The notes under the pieces were generated by a model. The model was not told the origin of the DNA. It saw nothing but the letters and a program-made list of their open reading frames with translations, and did not search any database. A DNA stretch of 17,108 bases from LGRD01 sp031382215 (GTDB lineage Bacteria > Pseudomonadota > Gammaproteobacteria > Burkholderiales > Burkholderiaceae_C), in contig JANMYQ010000319.1 in the NCBI GenBank assembly GCA_031382215.1, forward strand, positions 1 through 17,108. Direction: 5' to 3'. Each line of letters begins with the position of its first letter. Positions within the stretch are counted from its first letter, which is position 1. This document shows positions 14,918 to 17,108 of this stretch, in pieces. The translations under genes and the position numbers were made by a program.

Positions 14918-15393
14918 GATTCAATCCTCTGAATGTTCGACAACTCTTCCGTCTGGACGAGTGGACTTGCTCCCTCTCCCGCTGGCGGGAGAGGGCTGGG
15001 GTGAGGGTGGCGCGCGGAGAGCCAATTGACGATGGCTTGCAGTACAGCGTCCGTTTCGGTCAGTGCTTCTCGATCGCTGAACCGCAGAACGGTGAATCCC
15101 CGCTGCTGCAGAGCATGGGTTCGCAAGTCGTCGGCAAGAGCAGCGTCGGGCTCGAAGTGCTGGCCCCCATCGAGCTCAATGACGAGCCCGGCTTCGAGGC
15201 AGGCAAAGTCAGCGAAGTAACGCCCGCATGGATGCTGTCGGCGGAACTTCCATCCTCCAACTTGGCGATTGCGCAGGCGCCGCCAGATCGCACGCTCCGC
15301 ATCGGGTGAGGATTGGCGCAACTCGCGCGGCCTCACCCTAACCCTCTCCCGCGTGCGGGAGAGGGGACCAGCGTCATTGGCCGCCGGTTTCAT
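14914..15393 (-). CDS. DUF559 endonuclease-domain protein inside a palindrome-flanked module
   Basis: 159 aa from the ATG at 15393, five bases after the fadN-like stop. Residues about 30-130 are a DUF559 domain (Vsr-like PD-(D/E)XK fold): AERAIWRRLRNRQVGGWKFRRQ, then GRYFADFACLEAGLVIELDGGQH with the conserved DF and E-L-D-G-x-Q-H acids, then LQQRGFTVLRFSD. The ends are not domain sequence: the N-terminal LSRTRERVRVRP and C-terminal HPHPSPLPPAGEGA are translations of two flanking palindromes. An internal GTG (Val20, 15336-15334), preceded by GGAGAGG from the palindrome, may be the true start and would give about 140 aa. The stop overlaps the fadA start. Whether it cuts DNA or moves is unknown; the placement in a metabolic operon suggests insertion. 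Confidence 0.75.
   Translation of the reverse strand: MKPAANDAGPLSRTRERVRVRPRELRQSSPDAERAIWRRLRNRQVGGWKFRRQHPCGRYFADFACLEAGLVIELDGGQHFEPDAALADDLRTHALQQRGFTVLRFSDREALTETDAVLQAIVNWLSARHPHPSPLPPAGEGASPLVQTEELSNIQRIES
14972..15007 (+). repeat. Left REP-like palindrome of the DUF559 module
   Basis: CCCTCTCCCGC (14972-14982) and GCGGGAGAGGG (14985-14995) form a perfect 11-bp stem with a 2-base loop. A GGGGTGAGGG tail follows on the inner side (14998-15007). It is the mirror copy of the right palindrome, sharing both arms and a tail that points toward the ORF interior. It encodes the C-terminal SPLPPAGEG of the DUF559 ORF. Confidence 0.85.
15331..15365 (-). repeat. Right REP-like palindrome of the DUF559 module
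   Basis: CCCTCTCCCGC (15342-15352) and GCGGGAGAGGG (15355-15365) form a perfect 11-bp stem with a 2-base loop. The inner tail CCTCACCCTAA occupies 15331-15341. Compared with the reverse complement of the left copy, the 35-bp unit differs at only a few tail and loop bases. On the minus strand the arm plus tail gives GGAGAGGGTTAGGGTG, a ribosome-binding-site-like run followed by a GTG in frame with the DUF559 domain. Confidence 0.85.
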
Positions 15394-15398
15394 GTCGT

Positions 15399-17108
15399 TC
15401 AGTTCCTGACCGGCTTGCCGGTCTGCAGCATGCCCATGATTCGTTCCTGGCTCTTCGGGTGGTCGAGCAGGCCGCAGAAGTGCTTGCGCTCCAGCGTCAT
15501 CAGGTACTCCTCGGTGACCAGCGAGCCGGCGTCGACATCGCCGCCGCAGATCACCTCGGCGATCAGCGCGCTGACGTGGAAGTCGTGCGCGCTGATGAAG
15601 CCGCCGTCGCGCATGTTGGCGAGCTGGCCCTTGATGGTGGCGATTGCCGAGCGCCCCGCCACCGGAAACGGCGCACGCGACGGCGCGCGGTAACCGCTGT
15701 CGAACATCGCCTTGGCCTGTTGCGTGGCGACGAACAGCAGCTCGTCCTTGTGCGGCACGATCACGTCGCTCCACAGCAGGTAGCCCAGACGGCGCGACTC
15801 GATCGCGCTGGTGCCCACCTTGGCCATCGCGGCGTTCGTGAAGCCGTCGGTGGCGAACTTCATGATGTCGGCATTCGCATTGCCGGCGCTCGCCATCTCG
15901 GCCGCTCGGCGTGCGATGTAGGCCAGGCCGCCGGCGGCAGGGATCAGCCCGACGCCAACCTCGACCAGGCCCATGTAACTTTCCATCGCGGCCACGCGCC
16001 GGGCGGCATGCACCGCAATCTCGCAGCCTCCCCCCAGCGCGATACCGCGAATGGCAGCGACCACCGGCACGTTGGCGTAGCGCAGACTCAGCATCGCGTC
16101 CTGCAGCTTCTTGACCTCGGGCAGGATGCCTTTGCCGCCGCTCTTCATGAACACCGGCATCATCGATTCGAGGTTGGCGCCGGCCGAGAACACGTCATCT
16201 GGCGACCAGATCACCAGGCCCTTGTAGCCCGCTTCGGCAAGCGCCACGGCTTTCGCCATGCCGTCGATCACGCCCTGGCCGATCAGGTGCAGCTTGGCGG
16301 TGATGCTCAGGATCAGCACCTCGCCGTCCAGCGTCCACACCCGCACCTCGTCGTTCTTGAAGACTTCGGTGCCACTCTTCAGCGGCGCCACCACGCCCGA
16401 GCCGAACACCGCGTCGCGGAAGTGCTGGCGCTGGTAGACCGGCAGCGTGCTTTGTGGAACGAAGGCGTTCTTCGACGGGCTCCACGAGCCCTCAGGCGTG
16501 TGCACGCCACCCTTGTCGGCGACCGGCCCTTCGAACACCCAGGCCGGCAGCGGCGCGGTGCTGAGCGCCTTGCCGGCCTCGATGTCTTCCTTCACCCAAC
16601 CCGCCACCTGCTTCCAGCCGGCCTCTTGCCACAGCTCGAACGGCCCCTGGCTGCTGCCGAAGCCCCAGCGCATCGCGAAGTCGATTTCGCGAGCGCTCTC
16701 GGCAATGTCCGCCAAGTGCACCGCGCAGTAATGGAAGCTGTCGCGCAGGATCGCCCACAGGAACTGCGCTTGCGGGTTCTTCGATTCGCGCAGCAATTTC
16801 AGCCGCTCGGGCGCGGGCTTCTTCAGCATGCGCGCGACGATCTCGTCGGCCTTGCCGCCGCCGGGAACGTAGTCGGTGGTTGCGGGGTCGACGCGCAGGA
16901 TGTCCGGGCCAACTTTCTTGTAGAAACCGGCGCCGGTCCACTGTCCCAGCGCGCCCTGTTCGATCAGCTTGGCCAGCACCGGCGGCGTGGCGTAGCTGGG
17001 GAAGAAGGGGTCAGCCGCCAGATTGTCTTGCAGCGTCTTGATGACGTGCGCCATCGTGTCCAGCCCCACCACGTCGGCGGTGCGGAAGGTGCCGCTGCTG
17101 GCACGGCC
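15399..17108 (-). CDS. FadN-type 3-hydroxyacyl-CoA dehydrogenase / enoyl-CoA hydratase (5' end outside window)
   Basis: C-terminal 569 aa of a bifunctional beta-oxidation enzyme; the frame is open through the right edge. It enters in the dehydrogenase domain (SSGTFRTADVVGLDT, then GFYKK). A second dehydrogenase C-terminal helical segment follows (YCAVHLADIAESAREIDFAM, about residues 127-145 from the edge). The crotonase domain comes last (about 250 onward), with FSAGANLE, GGGCEIAVH (Glu363) and GLVEVGVGLIPAAGG (Glu383), so both hydratase glutamates are present. Dehydrogenase-then-hydratase order is that of Bacillus FadN, the reverse of E. coli FadB. With the thiolase two genes on, it supplies hydration, oxidation and thiolysis of acyl-CoAs. 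The NAD-binding Rossmann half lies beyond 17108. Confidence 0.9.
   Translation of the reverse strand, partial: GRASSGTFRTADVVGLDTMAHVIKTLQDNLAADPFFPSYATPPVLAKLIEQGALGQWTGAGFYKKVGPDILRVDPATTDYVPGGGKADEIVARMLKKPAPERLKLLRESKNPQAQFLWAILRDSFHYCAVHLADIAESAREIDFAMRWGFGSSQGPFELWQEAGWKQVAGWVKEDIEAGKALSTAPLPAWVFEGPVADKGGVHTPEGSWSPSKNAFVPQSTLPVYQRQHFRDAVFGSGVVAPLKSGTEVFKNDEVRVWTLDGEVLILSITAKLHLIGQGVIDGMAKAVALAEAGYKGLVIWSPDDVFSAGANLESMMPVFMKSGGKGILPEVKKLQDAMLSLRYANVPVVAAIRGIALGGGCEIAVHAARRVAAMESYMGLVEVGVGLIPAAGGLAYIARRAAEMASAGNANADIMKFATDGFTNAAMAKVGTSAIESRRLGYLLWSDVIVPHKDELLFVATQQAKAMFDSGYRAPSRAPFPVAGRSAIATIKGQLANMRDGGFISAHDFHVSALIAEVICGGDVDAGSLVTEEYLMTLERKHFCGLLDHPKSQERIMGMLQTGKPVRN

Noticed and set aside
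13418..14932. 504-residue plus-strand open frame
   Set aside because: It is antisense to the thiolase and hydrolase genes, with a low-complexity His/Arg composition and no recognisable domain.
14972..15365. Two-copy CRISPR-like repeat
   Set aside because: There are only two copies, in inverted orientation, with a coding sequence between them; this is a palindrome pair rather than a direct-repeat array.

Overview
The window is high-GC, densely packed bacterial DNA. Gene content, short ATGA-type overlaps and protein sequences suggest a betaproteobacterium of the order Burkholderiales (Rubrivivax/Leptothrix/Methylibium-like). The organism assignment is an inference from protein style. No rRNA, tRNA, CRISPR array or complete insertion sequence was seen.

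Region 1 (1-5107, minus strand) is an acidic amino-acid uptake and catabolism locus. In transcription order it holds a LysR-type regulator, aspartate ammonia-lyase (aspA), the periplasmic glutamate/aspartate-binding protein (gltI) and the two ABC permeases gltJ and gltK. The ATPase gene is expected just beyond the left edge. A strong intrinsic-terminator-like hairpin lies between gltI and gltJ, where it could set a high binding-protein to permease ratio. An LysR-type dyad and a plausible sigma-70 promoter lie upstream of aspA.

Region 2 (5108-9223) is a set of housekeeping and accessory genes: a small PmtA-like SAM methyltransferase (plus), an ATM1/HMT1-type ABC exporter (minus), and on the plus strand a YciA-like acyl-CoA thioesterase followed by a TerB-DUF697 membrane-associated protein.

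Region 3 (9224-10211) starts with about 370 bp without a gene that is rich in inverted repeats. It continues with a broken gene: a PD-(D/E)XK-like nuclease-fold protein whose N- and C-terminal parts survive in two frames, apparently with the middle missing.

Region 4 (10249-17108, minus strand) is a tightly coupled fatty-acid/acyl-CoA degradation operon. In transcription order it holds a FadN-type 3-hydroxyacyl-CoA dehydrogenase/enoyl-CoA hydratase (cut by the right edge), a small DUF559 endonuclease-like ORF, a FadA-type thiolase, an alpha/beta hydrolase, an enoyl-CoA isomerase-like crotonase, an SGNH hydrolase and an HSDL2-like SDR oxidoreductase.

The most unusual structure is the DUF559 ORF wedged between the fadN-like gene and fadA. 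It is bracketed by two near-identical 11-bp-arm palindromes in inverted orientation, both lying inside the ORF. One palindrome tail could supply a ribosome-binding site and an internal GTG start. The arrangement looks like a compact palindrome-flanked nuclease module inserted into a beta-oxidation operon without breaking it.
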